Origin: Notamacropus eugenii
Taxonomy: Eukaryota > Chordata > Mammalia > Diprotodontia > Macropodidae
Reading direction: 5' to 3'
Length of the DNA stretch: 64,000 bases
NCBI RefSeq assembly: GCF_028372415.1
Contig: NC_092875.1
Span: forward strand, 354,508,233-354,572,232
A program made the translations under genes and the position numbers. Under the pieces are notes generated by a model. That model did no database searches and was not told where the DNA came from. It saw only the letters and a program-made list of their open reading frames with translations. Shown piece after piece: positions 11,262-22,821 of this stretch; the first letter of the stretch is position 1, and each line of letters starts with the position of its first letter.

Positions 11262-11575
11262 TGTGTTGATCCTTCATTGCCAAAGAAGACCATGCCATCA
11301 GAGAAATAATGACATGACTTGCACTTGACTTTGTTTTGAGTGAGGGAGGGCTGTGCAGGTCACCAGCCTCACTTCTCCTCCAGAGCCATCTGAATCCAGT
11401 GACCAGATATTCATCAGGATGACTGGAGATGACCCAGGATGAGGTAATTGGGGTTAAGTGGCTTGCCCAAGGTCACATAGCTAGTGAGTGTCAAGTGTCT
11501 GAGGTGAGATTTGAACTCAGGTCCTCCTGACTCCTGCACTGGTGGTCTATCCACTGTACCACCTAGCTGCACCTA
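11262..11575 (-). mobile_element. Full-length tRNA-derived SINE with 11-bp target-site duplication
   Basis: The element reads on the minus strand from a tRNA-like head at 11575 to its tail near 11262. The head, box-B-like stretch, 'tcctgatgaatatctggtca' middle and tail match the SINE at 1421-1738. 'gtgattgtctg' occurs exactly at 11251-11261 and again at 11576-11586, so both ends of the insertion are fixed. It landed in the RTE element, so it is younger than that copy. Confidence 0.92.
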
Positions 11576-11719
11576 GTGATTGTCTGACTGTCATAATGAA
11601 ATGCCAACTCAACATGGCACACTGTCTATGTTTGTAGCAGTGTTTTTCCTTTTCCTCTCTTTGTCTCATAGTTGTCTTGTTAACTGTTCCATTTTGACTT
11701 GTAGAGAACCGACAAATTG

Positions 11720-11860
11720 TATGATTTGGAGCTAGGGACCTTAGAGATAATAAAGTATATCCCCGTCCCATTTTATTGTTGAAGAAACTGAGGCCTAGAA
11801 AGATCAAGTGTCTTGCTCAAGTTCACAAGACAGTAAGTAAATATCAATTAAAAAGTCAGG
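11720..11860 (-). repeat. MIR-type SINE fragment
   Basis: Contains the reverse-orientation MIR core marks 'attgttgaagaaactgaggc' and 'agtgtcttgctcaagttcac'. The copy is diverged. Confidence 0.6.
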
Positions 11861-11949
11861 TAACGAGCAGCATGATGGAGAAGCATCTTAAAGGATCTTC
11901 AGAGCTGAAGAAGGGGGGGGTAAGGGGGGATAAAATGAAAGCAGATGAT

Positions 11950-12204
11950 AGCTGGAGCAGCTACATACACAGTGGATAGAGCTCTGGGCCTGGAATCAGG
12001 AAGACTCATCTTCCTGAATTCAAATCTGGTCTTGGACATTTACTAGCTGTGTGACCCTGGGCAAGTCACTTAACCCTGATTGCCTCAGTTTCCTCATCTG
12101 TAAAATGAGCTAGAGAAGGAAATGGTAAACTACCCCAGTATCTTTGCCAAGAAAACCACAAATGGAGTCACTGGGAGTCGGATAGGACCAAAAAAAAAAA
12201 AAAC
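11950..12204 (+). repeat. tRNA-derived SINE with poly(A)
   Basis: A marsupial SINE with head 'acagtggatagagctctggg', 'gaattcaaatctggtcttgg', 'gtgtgaccctgggcaagtca', 'cctcatctgtaaaatgagct', 'tttgccaagaaaaccacaaa' and 'gagtcactgggagtcggata', ending in 13 A. The tail differs from that of the RTE-tailed SINE and matches the minus copy at 15190. 'gatgatagctgg' before and 'gatagcagctgg' after may be a decayed target duplication. Confidence 0.85.
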
Positions 12205-13749
12205 CTAAGATAGCAGCTGGAAAATTGAGTGAGCCACAGCAGCAGCAAAGGAGTTCTGGGACTATACAAAGAAGCTGTCAGAAACAAACCTAACAGTAAC
12301 AATGACGTAGTTGATCAGAGCTGGAGCCACAAGTGAGACTCAGGTGAGAGAGGTTTTCCTGGCCATAATGCAAGAAAGATGGAACAGAAGTCAAAGTCAA
12401 CCTTCACTTCAGAACATGAGTTATCTGAAGGTTCGTTTTTTTTTCTCCACTGATGGATGAGACTGTATGAAATTGTACTCATTTTATGGGGGGAGGGAAC
12501 ACAGAGAGAAAAAGAATTGTATTTTTTTTAATTGGTTATTCTCTCTCAGTGAAATCCTTCTTTTGATTTATAGTCTGCCCTCTATTTATGAATAGATTAA
12601 GCTCTAGATGGGGACTTGAGCTGAATGTGTCTTCCCAGTATACCGCAGAAACTTGGGATTCCGGAGCTAAGGGAGACATGCATTAAAAAGACATATAAAA
12701 AACGAAAGTACGAGCAGATAACTGAGGATGATTACGAGGGTGTACTCCCTTCCTATAAGAATAGTGTCAAGGAAGGAAAGTTCAGAATGAAATAAGTCAA
12801 CAAAGGCTGAGAAAAACAAAAGATTGGGGGTTTTAAAAATCGATTTGGTTAGGAAGGGGATAAGAGAAGGTTCAAAGGGTCAAATTAGTGCTGAATATGA
12901 ACTAGACAATGATTAAGAAGGGCTCTTGACTTCTGTTTTCCCAGGATACATGTGTTTCTCACATGTATGCCCCCCAGGCACCCATTAATTCCATGAATCT
13001 TGAACCCCTTTGGGAGTTTCCCAGAGAGGACTGGTTTAGTGTGGGCACTAGAAGACTAACTGTAGAAGACCTTGGAACTACCCTCCCACCTTCCATTTCC
13101 CTTAAAATAATTTAGTCCACTCTGATAACTAGTGCCCTTTAGCACACTATAATGGCATCTTTTGGGTGTTGTGAATAGCCTGAGTTTTCTCATTTACAAC
13201 TGTGAGAAGGGTGGAAAATGGAAGTAACTAAAGTGAAGAAAGATTGTAGCTCCCCCATCTCACAACGCAGGCACAATATAAGTCAACCACACATATCAGT
13301 AAATAGTAGATTCAGGCAGAATTTATTCTATGTAGCACCCCCTCTGGGCTGTTTCTCTAGGGACACGGTAATTTGTTTGCTCAGTCAATCATGTTGTTTC
13401 CTTTAATTCAGTCGGAAAAAGATGTCACAGAGAGATCAGCAGGTGTTAACACTTTGTTAACACTTCATTAACTTTCTTATCCAGTTTGCTTTCTTTGACT
13501 ACTTCACCTGGAGAGGACTGAACCCCCTTCTGTAGATAACTTACCAGCCTCTATGTATCCAACCTCTACTTTTTCCAATTCTCACATTAAAAAAAGAGAA
13601 GCAGAACTTTCCTCTCAAAGAGAGAAGGCTCATTGCTAGGCCATGAGTTATATTGGCATCCCCATAATGCAGGCTTTCCAAATGCCCAATAAATAGCATG
13701 CTCACCTCTAATAACTTTTAAACTTTTTCTGCTAGGACAGGGATTCTTG

Positions 13750-13756
<7 letters not shown>
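12205..13756. other. No recognised feature
   Basis: About 1.55 kb in which I recognise neither repeat nor gene. Open frames here are short and show no family motif. Confidence 0.5.

Positions 13757-13784
<28 letters not shown>
13756..13784 (+). repeat. (TG)n microsatellite
   Basis: About 14 uninterrupted 'tg' units. On the minus strand it gives a run of alternating Thr/His codons in a spurious open frame. Confidence 0.95.
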
Positions 13785-13785
<1 letters not shown>

Positions 13786-14044
13786 CTGGTGAACCATTTT
13801 TTCAGAACAATACTTTTAAAAACATAAAATAAAATAGAAAAGATTATATTAAAATTGAAATGCTTTTTTTTCCTTTCAGAGTTCACAGATCAAAACTCTA
13901 GCCATGGACCCTGAGAAGACCATGACCTCAGATTCACTAAGAATTTCTATCCTAGAGTAACAGATAGCAATTGTTGGCTACTCAGATAGTATCACAAAGT
14001 TCCTTCTCTCTTTGTTATGACCTATACTGTTAGAGCTAGTTTAT

Positions 14045-14180
14045 GTCAGCTTCTAAAAGCACTGGACTGTGAATTTAGTGCTGGGTTGTCAGGTTAGTTA
14101 ACCTCTCCTGACCTTAGTTTCTTCACCTGTAAAATGAGGGGGTACTGCAAGATTCATTAAACTATGACTGCCTTGATTCA
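14045..14180 (+). repeat. MIR-type SINE fragment
   Basis: 'agcactggactgtgaattta', then 'ccttagtttcttcacctgta' and 'aaatgagggggtactg' follow the MIR order. Bases 14181-15189 hold nothing I recognise. Confidence 0.65.
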
Positions 14181-15189
14181 TTTCCTAGTGTCTCGTTTGT
14201 GGTTTCTATGACCTTTCTTATGAAGTGTCTAAGGATGCATTGGCTTCTTTTTTTAACTGCGTTATCCTTTTTTCTGGGTAATGTAAATGAAGTGATACAG
14301 TTTGCTATAGAATCAATATATGCATATACACATTTATAAAGAAATATATGAATAATTGAGGTCTTTTCTCCTGTAAGAATCTGTGTGTGTTGGAAGCCTG
14401 TTTCCCTTCCCCTGTAGAAATCTCAGTTACCATTGACATGTAGAATTCCAAGGGAAATAATTCTACATACCTCCATTTTAGTTCTCAGGAGACTTAAAAA
14501 AAACTCATGCCCATATTAAGTGGCTACCATTCTATATATTTATATAATTTTTCAGGGAAATTCTACCTCTAAACCACTTGACCAACGCAAGGATAGCCGA
14601 GGCTCATTGTCTTAAGTGAGGCTCAAACTGTTTTTGTTTCCCAAGGGTTGGGGTGGTACCTTAAATATGAACTCAGTCAAAACAAAGGATGGCTGCTGTC
14701 TGTATATATTGGGCAAGAAATTTATCACCTAAATTAACTTCCCTGTTTCTCTAATTCTCCCTTTAAAAAGAAAGAAAGAAAATAGCACCTGTTCCTTCTG
14801 CAGTGAGTAAAAGTTTAGCTATATAAAGCTCTTTCTATGAAAAAAAATGCATAAATTCACTGTGTTTCTCTAAACTGCTCCTTTGCCCCATTTCCAGAAG
14901 TAACTTCTGGAATGAGACATGGTAGTCATTAAAAATGCTCTATTAAAGCTAGCCAACAGATTTTAGCTCAGGAAATGAAAAAGAAACTTCTCTCCAATTA
15001 AAGCCAAAGGAGAATTTTAGGTATGTACCAGGTCAGTAATTATCCTATTGGAATGTATCCAAGAAGACATTGGGGTTAAGTGCTCTACCCTTGAGCAGTG
15101 AGGAATTCCACATCCCCAGTGATCTAGACAGAAGCTCTGGATCTCATTAGACACATCCCAACATTTAGTTGCTATTATGGAAATTAGTT

Positions 15190-15384
15190 AAAAATTAATT
15201 TGTTGTTGTTATTAAGTCGTTTCAGTTGTGTCTGACTCGGTATGACCTCATTTGGGATTTTCTTGGCAAAGATACTGCAGTAGTTTGTCATTCCTTTTTC
15301 CAGCCCATTTTACTGATAAAGAACTGAGGCAAACAGGGTTAAGTAACTTGCCTAGGGTCACGCAACTATTAAGTTTCTGATACA
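15190..15384 (-). repeat. tRNA-derived SINE, 5'-truncated
   Basis: Reverse orientation of the SINE at 11950-12204: 'gtttcagttgtgtctgactc', 'ttcttggcaaagatactgca', 'aagaactgaggcaaacaggg', 'cctagggtcacgcaac'. Its 3' end carries the family's 'gttgttgttatt' repeats at 15202. It stops before the tRNA-like head. Confidence 0.8.
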
Positions 15385-15397
15385 CAAACATTTGTTG

Positions 15398-15480
15398 TTG
15401 TTGGGAAGCTAGGTGGCAGAATGGATAGAGTGCCAGATCTGGAGTCAGGAAGACTCATATTTGTGAGTTCAAATCTAGTA
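15398..15480 (+). repeat. SINE head fragment
   Basis: 'gggaagctaggtggcagaat', 'ggatagagtgccagatctgg' and 'gtgagttcaaatctagt' are the first third of the same tRNA-derived SINE class, in plus orientation, directly next to the minus copy. The 3' two-thirds are missing. Confidence 0.75.
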
Positions 15481-15749
15481 AAAAATCAGTACATAATCAT
15501 GTTAGTTCATAAGACATATTTTGTCCATTTCTTAAAAAGAGAACCCCTTTCCCTCACTGTCTCTCTGTGAAGAAATGTGGTTGGTCGCTGGTCACGGTGA
15601 ATCTGCGCAAGCTTCATTGTAACAGACTGCAGTGAGCTGAGTTAGTTTGTTGAGAGATGGGGCAAATACCTATTTGCTGAATTATGTAGGTAATCATTAA
15701 ACATCTCAGTGGGCTTGTTGACATGGAAGAGATGACTGGTTTTAAAATA

Positions 15750-16055
15750 ACACAACAGAAACCACATTTTCCAAAAGAATTAATTCGCATATGAAACAGA
15801 TTTCCTCTCTGTGATTAGAATTATGATGAGAGAATAAAAGGGGGGAGGGGAAGGCAGATATGTAAAGTAATAGTACAAGTCTCTGGATACTGAGTAGAAC
15901 GGGTCCCAAGGTCTGAGAGGTATCTCTGGTGTCTGGTATTTCCCAAGGTCTTCTGAATGGAAGTAGGGTGAAGTAACACTGGAAAGGTAGGCAGGAACCA
16001 TACTGTGGAGGAATTGGCCAGGCTGATGATTTCATGTTTTATCCTAAAGGCAATA
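15750..16055 (+). repeat. CORE/L2-type repeat, 3' part
   Basis: 'taacactggaaaggtaggca', 'ggccaggctgatgatttcat' and 'ttatcctaaaggcaatacag' correspond to the later part of the long repeat at 5447-6340. Bases 15481-15749 and 16056-16264 hold nothing I recognise. Confidence 0.45.
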
Positions 16056-16264
16056 CAGAGACGCTGAAAATACGAGTGTCAACTGTTATTATAGACAGAA
16101 TATCAAACATAGATAGACACCATATTTTGCTAATTTCATACAGATCAAATCAAATTTAACAACATTTACTTTATTACTGGCACTCCTTCAAAGAATGTTG
16201 TTATATTCATCTGTTTTGAATGGCTCTGAATGATTCTTTCTAGGTGATAGCGTTGTCTCATCAC

Positions 16265-16440
16265 GGAAAGGACACTAGCACTACGATGAGAGGACTTGGA
16301 TTCAGATTCTTCCTCAGACATTTAATACATTTGTGACTTTGTCCAAGTCACTTAACCTCCCGAGGCCTCAGTTTCCTCAACTGGAAAATGAGAGAATGAA
16401 TGGCTTCTAAGGTCCCTTCCAGTTTCAACCAATATTCCTT
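16265..16440 (+). repeat. MIR-type SINE
   Basis: 'gaggacttggattcagattc', 'tgactttgtccaagtcactt', 'aacctcccgaggcctcagtt' and 'tcctcaactggaaaatgaga' give a clear tRNA-related core, ending near 'ggtcccttccagtttcaacc'. Confidence 0.75.
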
Positions 16441-16779
16441 AGTTCTCATTCTGGTAAAAAGCCAGTGATGTATTTAGGGTCTGTCTATGCCTACAAACAT
16501 AAACATTTTCCCCTCACCACCCCAAATGGTTTGTATATGTAACCATAAGTTCTGTGTCAGTCACTCTCTAGTTCCCATTGTACCAGGGTTAGGGTGTTGA
16601 CAAATACAATTCCACTCCTCCAGATTTACTGACATTTCTTGAACTACCCTTAGATGAGCAATCAAAGACACTTAGCCAGAAGACCGGCAGAGAATAACAA
16701 TGCTTCACACCTCTGTATCACTTTCACTTCAATTTGAGACCCACAATAACCCTGTGAAGTGTACTCGCTGCCAGAGCAG

Positions 16780-16935
16780 ATCCTGCTGCATCCAAGGCCC
16801 CGGGAGATAGAGTCTGCAACACTGTGTCGGGAGAGCTCATTTTTTGGTGGAGCAAAGGGGAAGTCAGCATCCTAGAGAGGAATTCTTTGCAAAAAGCTTC
16901 TTAGGGAACAATGAAGTTTACGTCTTTGGCCCTAG
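16780..16935 (+). other. Weak candidate for a first coding exon
   Basis: At 16911 an ATG opens 8 codons (MKFTSLAL) and runs into 'ctag|gtaagtg' at 16932-16939, a very good match to a 5' splice-site consensus. A lysine followed by hydrophobic residues could be the start of a signal peptide. The open frame continues past the donor to 17165 without recognisable similarity, as intron read-through would. I see no TATA box or CpG-rich promoter and no second exon. This may be chance; I cannot name a gene. Confidence 0.18.
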
Positions 16936-17279
16936 GTAAGTGTTGTGGAGTGACATTAACGTGCATTTCCACTCCCTTTTACTTCTTCTGTGTTTGGAAA
17001 GAAACATTCTGCCGTATCAACCACGCTACAGAATTGAGTCTGAAACTATGTGGACATAGTGCCAAAGCAGCCAGTGTGAAGATGAAAAATGCACTTGTAT
17101 CAGCTGTTTTAGAGCAAGACAATATACACCCTCATTGGATCGATGCATTGGCCTTCAGTATGTGACTGTTTGGGTGTGTCTCCTACCATTTGTAGAAAGC
17201 AACCCCCAGGGCACACATTTTGGTAGAAATTAATCATTGTTCATCTGGTAAATCAGGTGATAGTACAATATTATAGAAA

Positions 17280-17500
17280 ACCCACTAGATTAGATATCAA
17301 TAGGCCTGAGTCCCAATCCTGACTCTATCGCTAACTTGCTAATTGACTATTGGAAAGACATTTAACCTCTTCAATGCTGTTTTCTCATCTGCAAAACAAA
17401 TTAAAATGTTTGTTATACCTACTTTCTAGGGTTGTTGCATGGATCAGCTGAGAGTGTGAATGCTTTTTGAAAAGCATAAGCACTCCATAAATGCAGAGTT
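17280..17500 (+). repeat. MIR-type SINE, near full length
   Basis: 'aggcctgagtcccaatcctg', 'agacatttaacctcttcaat', 'ttctcatctgcaaaacaaat', 'ttctagggttgttgcatgga' and 'gcataagcactccataaatg' follow the MIR order from head to tail. Confidence 0.75.
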
Positions 17501-18888
17501 TGCAAATGTGTATATAATTTATGAGTGAATGGCTGTCTTAGAAATACAAAATGGATACAAGGTGTGTTTCAGCTAATGTATTAGATCTTTTCTGTCTTAT
17601 TCTATGCAACACATATATTAACTGAATTTTGGTCAATCAATTCCATTTTAAATGCATTATGACTTTTTACTGAAGGAAACACTGAGAGTGATTACTCATT
17701 TTACAAAAGGATATATTTTGTGATGTGATGGTATTGGATTTTAAGTAGCCAATTTGTAGCTTGTAAGGGCATTAGACTTTTAGTGACTTATTTGCATATG
17801 AAAGGGCCAGGAAAGCTAAGGTTTGGCCGAGAGGATGAGCTTGCTTCTAGGCAAAACAGAGAAACTAAGACAAAAGGTTCAAAAGGAGAGAGCTTGGTGT
17901 CTGGAACAGGGATAGAGCTGCTCTACAGCTCATAGGTTTAATATTCTAGGGACTGGTAAGTGACTGGAGCGGAGGCTTCCCCCAGTCCTAGGATAAGGGT
18001 ACAGTATTATTTTGCACAGATATAGTGGGGAGTTAATGCTATTGAGATTAAAGATCTTCCCTACCCCATTAATGGGTCTGCTGGTTAAGGGGAGTTTGAT
18101 TAGGGGAGATTTGTAGGAAGGCCCACACCTTTTGTTAACAAGACATTGTTTCTCAAGGATTGTGATGCCCTCTGGCTCTGAAAAGTGTATATATACTCTG
18201 AGGTATATATACTCTGAGCTTACTCATTGGAAGTGTTTGGGCAGATGAAAATGAGCAGCCTCTAAGGATCCCTTTGACTTTGAAAACCCAGATGTTGGTG
18301 CTTCTCTCTGTGGTAACTATGTTTTATTGCTTATGGTCAGACAGTTGGAAGGCCTCTCTGTTGATTATTATTTCTTTGTATTTTCTCCGAAGTTCAAGGT
18401 GCTGACTTTTTCCCCTGAACTAAGTGAATGATATATGTGCTGGATTAAAGTGATTGTTGATCCCTCAAAAGTAGGTTTCCTTTTAGAGAGGCAAATATAA
18501 GAACCTGTACAGTGAGCCTTCTTGTGCATGTTGGGGTCCTTCCTTTCACAGGAGGCACTAGCCAATGAAGGCCCCATACTTGAAGCACAAGGAGGTATTT
18601 TCTACCTGGTTTCCTTAGAGCATTTGCAGATATTTGCTAACAGTTTCCAATCCAAACAGATGGAAATTTTGAAAAGTCAGTTTCAAGTCATAGACTGGGT
18701 CTTCTGATGGCTGTCGAGCCAGAAAAACTGATGACTTGAGTATATATATAAAAGGTGTAGACTTGCCCATTTCTCAGTCTCTTTTCTTTGGCATCTTAGA
18801 GTGAGGAGGCATACTTCAAGCTGATCTTGAGTTCCTGGCTGTCTGACTGGAGGAAAGGGGATGAAGGGACAGAGGAAGGAATCAGCTT
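17501..18888. other. No recognised feature; short tandem duplication at 18187-18220
   Basis: About 1.4 kb without recognised repeat or gene. At 18187-18220 'gtatatatactctgag' occurs twice in tandem. Confidence 0.5.
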
Positions 18889-18889
18889 A

Positions 18890-19130
18890 TATAATAGCTA
18901 CTACTACATACCAAGCATTTTACAATTACTCATTTAATCCTCACAACAGCCCTGCTGAAGTAGGTGTTCTTATTATCCTCATTTTATAGCTGAGGAAATT
19001 GAGGCAAATAGAAGTTAAGTGACTTGCCCAGGGTCACACAGCTATTAAGTGTCTAAGGTCAAATTTGAACTTGGTTCTTCCTAACTCCAGGTCCAGCAGT
19101 CTAACTATTTCACTACCTTGATGTCCAGAA
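18890..19130 (-). repeat. MIR/CORE-type SINE, near full length
   Basis: Reverse-orientation marks: 'taccaagcattttacaatta', 'atcctcacaacagccctgct', 'tttatagctgaggaaattga', 'cttgcccagggtcacacagc' and 'tttgaacttggttcttcct'. Confidence 0.85.
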
Positions 19131-19359
19131 ACCGGTGGAAGGATAGTTGACTCTATTTCCTAAATGGCCTATTCCTGATCTTAGGTGAATAAACATCCTG
19201 AGATAGGAGTACACAGGCAATCCTGTATGTTCAGGGACTCCAGAGGTCCCATGAGAGCCTACTAGAAGATGGAGCTGATAATGATGGCCACAGGAAATCG
19301 TAGTAATAGCCCCCAAAGTCAGGAGGTATCTGAGCAACAACTTTGAGAGGGACATGGTC

Positions 19360-19560
19360 AGGCAAAAACCTTGTGAGACAGAGACAGACACAAAGACAGA
19401 CAGGAAGAGACAGAGAGGTAGAGACGGGGAAGAAAGAAGGAAAGAGATAGAAAGACACAAACAGATAAAGACAGAGGCAGGGAGGAAAAAGAGGTTTGGG
19501 AAGAAATGGGGGAAAGAGAAAGACAGAGACAAACACAGAGCAAAAAGGAGAAGCAGCAGT
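19360..19560 (+). repeat. Purine-rich GA/GACA low-complexity tract
   Basis: About 200 bases almost free of T on this strand, made of 'gagacagagacagacaca', 'agaaagaagg' and similar words. It creates overlapping spurious open frames of up to 139 codons on both strands (Ser/Leu/Phe-rich on minus, Arg/Lys/Glu-rich on plus). Confidence 0.85.
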
Positions 19561-20317
19561 TGCTGCTTCTAGACACCTCAGTCTGTCCAAGTAGGGAGAG
19601 TGGGCCCAGATGGGGTGCTATATGGACGACTTTAAGACGCCTAGGATCTCAAGCAAGATGGTGCCATAGCTCATGGAAAGAAAGCTCCACAGTCCTTGAT
19701 GCTCCAGAAAAGAAGGTTCTAGTGGTTTTTGACTTTGTGTACTCAAGGAGGAATATGCAAGGACTGTGAGAATCTAATGAGAAAATATTTGTAAAGTACC
19801 CAGCTCAGTGATTGACACATAATAGGCCATTAAGAAACGCATATTCTTTTCCCATCCAGAGTCATCTGTCCAGTGCCTCTCTCCTAGTGGGCCCCATCAC
19901 TTCAGGCCCAGGATCTGTTGCTGTCATGTTCTCTATTCCTTAATAAAAGTATTCTGTCTTCCTAACAAGGACAATTATATATTTAAATTCTTTATGCCTC
20001 CCAAAGTGAAAATTAATCAATCTTATTAATTCATCCATGTATATGAAAGTCCTGCAGAAGACCTCCTAGGCAGGGACTTCTTTTCATCTATCCGATGCAT
20101 TTTAACTATAACCCTCTGGAAACAATGTCCCTCTTGTCTAAACCAAAGGAGTGATTCTAATGATAGAATTTCAGATGGGTTAGGTCAGGAAGTTGGGGCC
20201 ATTGAAGGCCAGTGGGGTAGATATTTTTAGAGAGCCAGAAGCAACCAAATCACCTGGTGTGGGCAGCTGGATACTCTGTCTGTACGTAGAGTTGCATCCG
20301 TTTGGAAAGACAACTGT
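19561..20317. other. No recognised feature
   Basis: About 750 bases. A short 'cagtgattgacacataatag' near 19808 looks like the tail of a MIR copy; nothing else is recognised. Confidence 0.45.
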
Positions 20318-20456
20318 GATAGAAATCATACTAGACTAGAAGTCACAAGACCTGGGTTCAAATCCAGGCTCTAGGGCTTATCAGTCTGTGCAAATAGGTT
20401 ATCCTCTCTAAGTCTCAGTTTTTCCATTTGTAAAATTGAGATTTTAACTCCACCTT
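20318..20456 (+). repeat. MIR-type SINE fragment
   Basis: 'gacctgggttcaaatccagg', 'ctctaagtctcagtttttcc' and 'atttgtaaaattgagat' are the MIR head and core. Bases 20457-20939 hold nothing I recognise. Confidence 0.7.
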
Positions 20457-20939
20457 GGGAATTGTGAGGTTCTGTATGAACAAAAATGTGTGTGTATATG
20501 TGTGTACCTAATCTTCTGTCCATTTCACTGTATATGAGTGCAAGACTTATAACTACATTTGGCAGCCCAGTCAACAATGCACACGTTTTCAATTAATCAT
20601 TCACCACAACCATTGCTCACCTGTTTTGAGAACTTCCTAAATGACCCCAAAAGCCACTTGGAGACCTGTATTTAGTGACAGTTCCCTGGTAATAAATAAG
20701 TTGTTTTCCTCCTGAACAGTTTAAGCACAGCTGTTTGTTTTATAATCTTCCCTAAGAAGAGAGGGTTATAAAACAAGTTTTGTGGAGAGGGGGATTCAGT
20801 CCTGTCCCTTAGACACCTTGACCACAGAGGCAGCCCCACCCTACACAGCACCTGCATACCCAATAACTGCACTCCCTGCTTATATGTCATATTAGATTTG
20901 TGGAGTAGGGAAGAGAACGGTTTCTGGATCAAATCTAGG

Positions 20940-21090
20940 GGTGGAGAGGTCTCTCAGACCAATCACCTCATTTTCCATATGAGAAAACTTGAGTCCTAGA
21001 GATGGTAAGTGACTAGATTAAGGTCACTCAAGTACTAAGGAGCACTGGCAGATTTCAAAATCAGATCTTTTGAGACCAAGTCTGTTACCC
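20940..21090 (-). repeat. MIR-type SINE fragment
   Basis: Reverse-orientation marks 'cacctcattttccatatgag', 'gagatggtaagtgactagat' and 'aaggtcactcaagtactaag'. Confidence 0.6.
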
Positions 21091-22764
21091 TGTCTGTGAC
21101 TCCACGCTGCAGCAAAGAGGGTGAGGAGGGGAAGCAGAAAGGAAAGAATAAGGAATTCAAAGAACAGGAGAGAGGGAAAAGATAGAAAGGTAGAAAAGGG
21201 CACAGAAAGAGCAATGGAGTGCAGCAACTTCCCATAAACACAAGGAACTTGGAACTTGCAAGGAAATTTGGCTGAATACTTTAGAGACCAAGGAAATAGA
21301 CAGTCAAGTCAGTAAGTACTATCTGCCTAATAATTTAAGGGAGTGAGTAAAAGGACATGCCACATAATTAACACACAGAATGAAGTCAGCTGCTGTTTCA
21401 GCTATAAGTTTTGTATTTCTTAGTGGTGGAGTTACAGGGAATTGGGGGAGGAATATGTTTCCAGCCTTAGTGTTTTATTCCCTATGAATCTGAATTTTAT
21501 TTTCTTCCCATTGAGGTGGTAGGGGAGGGGCAAAAATTTTTTAAGGTCAATTATGATTGTTAGAATGATATTTTCTCTACCTTGAAGAGATGTCCATGTA
21601 TTCTTAATTAACTTAATTTAAAAAGCTTCACAAATTATGAATTATTTGTTCATATTACTTTAATCATCTTTTCATATTCAGATTAATAATCCACAAAGAT
21701 ATTTTGTGAGTTTATATTTTTTAAAATTATTTTCTCTCTTTGAATGATGCCACAAATTTAGCCTTGAAGTAGGAAAAATTCATTTACCTGGCTTTCATAA
21801 GGCAAAGATAACTGGACTAATTGAGTTCAGACTTTCTAAAATTACTCATTCCTGGGCTATGACCAACTATGGAAAGTTTCAGGCCAAAGGCAGAGTATTT
21901 TGGAACATTGGGAATAAGTGAATACAGACGTATAATAAAAGTCATCTTGTGACCTTGTATTTGCTACCAGAAACCCTTTCATACAGAGACATGTGTTTGC
22001 ACACACACACACATGCAGATGCACATTAAGTCACAGCTAAATCCCTATGTCTGTATGAGTGTGGTAACAGATGTGCACAAAAGTTCCAAGGTTCCACCAG
22101 TACAAAAAGCAGCTCCAGAGTGTCTCTTCTCCTTCTACAGTGATGATACTGATGACTCGAAAGAGTAGTGTTGATCAAAAAAGTCAAAATTAATTGAGTT
22201 CCTCCAGGACCCTCTGAAAAATTTACAGGATATAAAGGGCAGGAAATAAAAAAACAACAGGAGTACAAATTATTTCAGACTTTAAAGTCTGAAAGCCAAT
22301 TTGTTCCTTGTAAAAGTGCCCCTTTCAGACTTTGGCCAATGTAAAAAAAAAAAAAAAGTATAAATGAATGTTTTCCTCACTTTAATCCATTAAGAAGTGT
22401 TTCTCAGTAGATCTGATGGAATTACAGGAGGACTAGCCCCCAGGTGGCTAAAGGATCAGCAATAGCCCTGCTGGGCTTAAGGAGGAAGAGCAAACTCTGA
22501 AGAGCCAGTCATCCCTGGAAGTTGAGAAGCAAGTTAGTTAGGGAAGTAGAACCCAACTCCTGAGGACTCTTTGTCTTTTCCTTTACCCTTCTTCCACAGC
22601 GTGGGCTTGGGGGAAGATTCTCTATTCTCTTCTCCCCACTGGCAATAATATCTTGCTGTGGGGTCCCTATTGGGGAAAAATCATAATACACAGTAAGCAG
22701 TGAAAGTTATTAACATGAACTTTGTTGAAAGGTGGAAGCCTGGACTTGGTGACCTATTAAAAAA
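21091..22764. other. No recognised feature
   Basis: About 1.7 kb with no supported repeat or gene; a 15-A run lies at about 22342. Confidence 0.5.
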
Positions 22765-22821
22765 TCATAACTTAGATTCTGAATCATAATTCAGATACTG
22801 AGTCATAACTTAGATACTGTG
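22765..22821 (+). repeat. Minisatellite, three 19-bp units
   Basis: The unit 'tcataacttagattctgaa' is followed by two slightly changed copies at 22784-22802 and 22803-22821, all exactly 19 bp long. Confidence 0.9.

Larger units (their letters stand above)
9779..11590 (-). mobile_element. RTE-clade LINE, 5'-truncated
   Basis: The 3' end is at the left ('gttgtcctttgttctcaaag', reverse complement of the RTE tail). The reverse-transcriptase region follows to the right. A SINE (11262-11575) sits in the RTE with an 11-bp duplication. The RTE reading continues only a few bases beyond the SINE before similarity is lost, so it is 5'-truncated near 11590. Confidence 0.8.

Noticed and set aside
19113..19590. 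Overlapping 119- and 139-codon minus frames rich in Ser, Leu and Phe
   Set aside because: They arise from the purine-rich low-complexity tract; composition alone keeps stops away.
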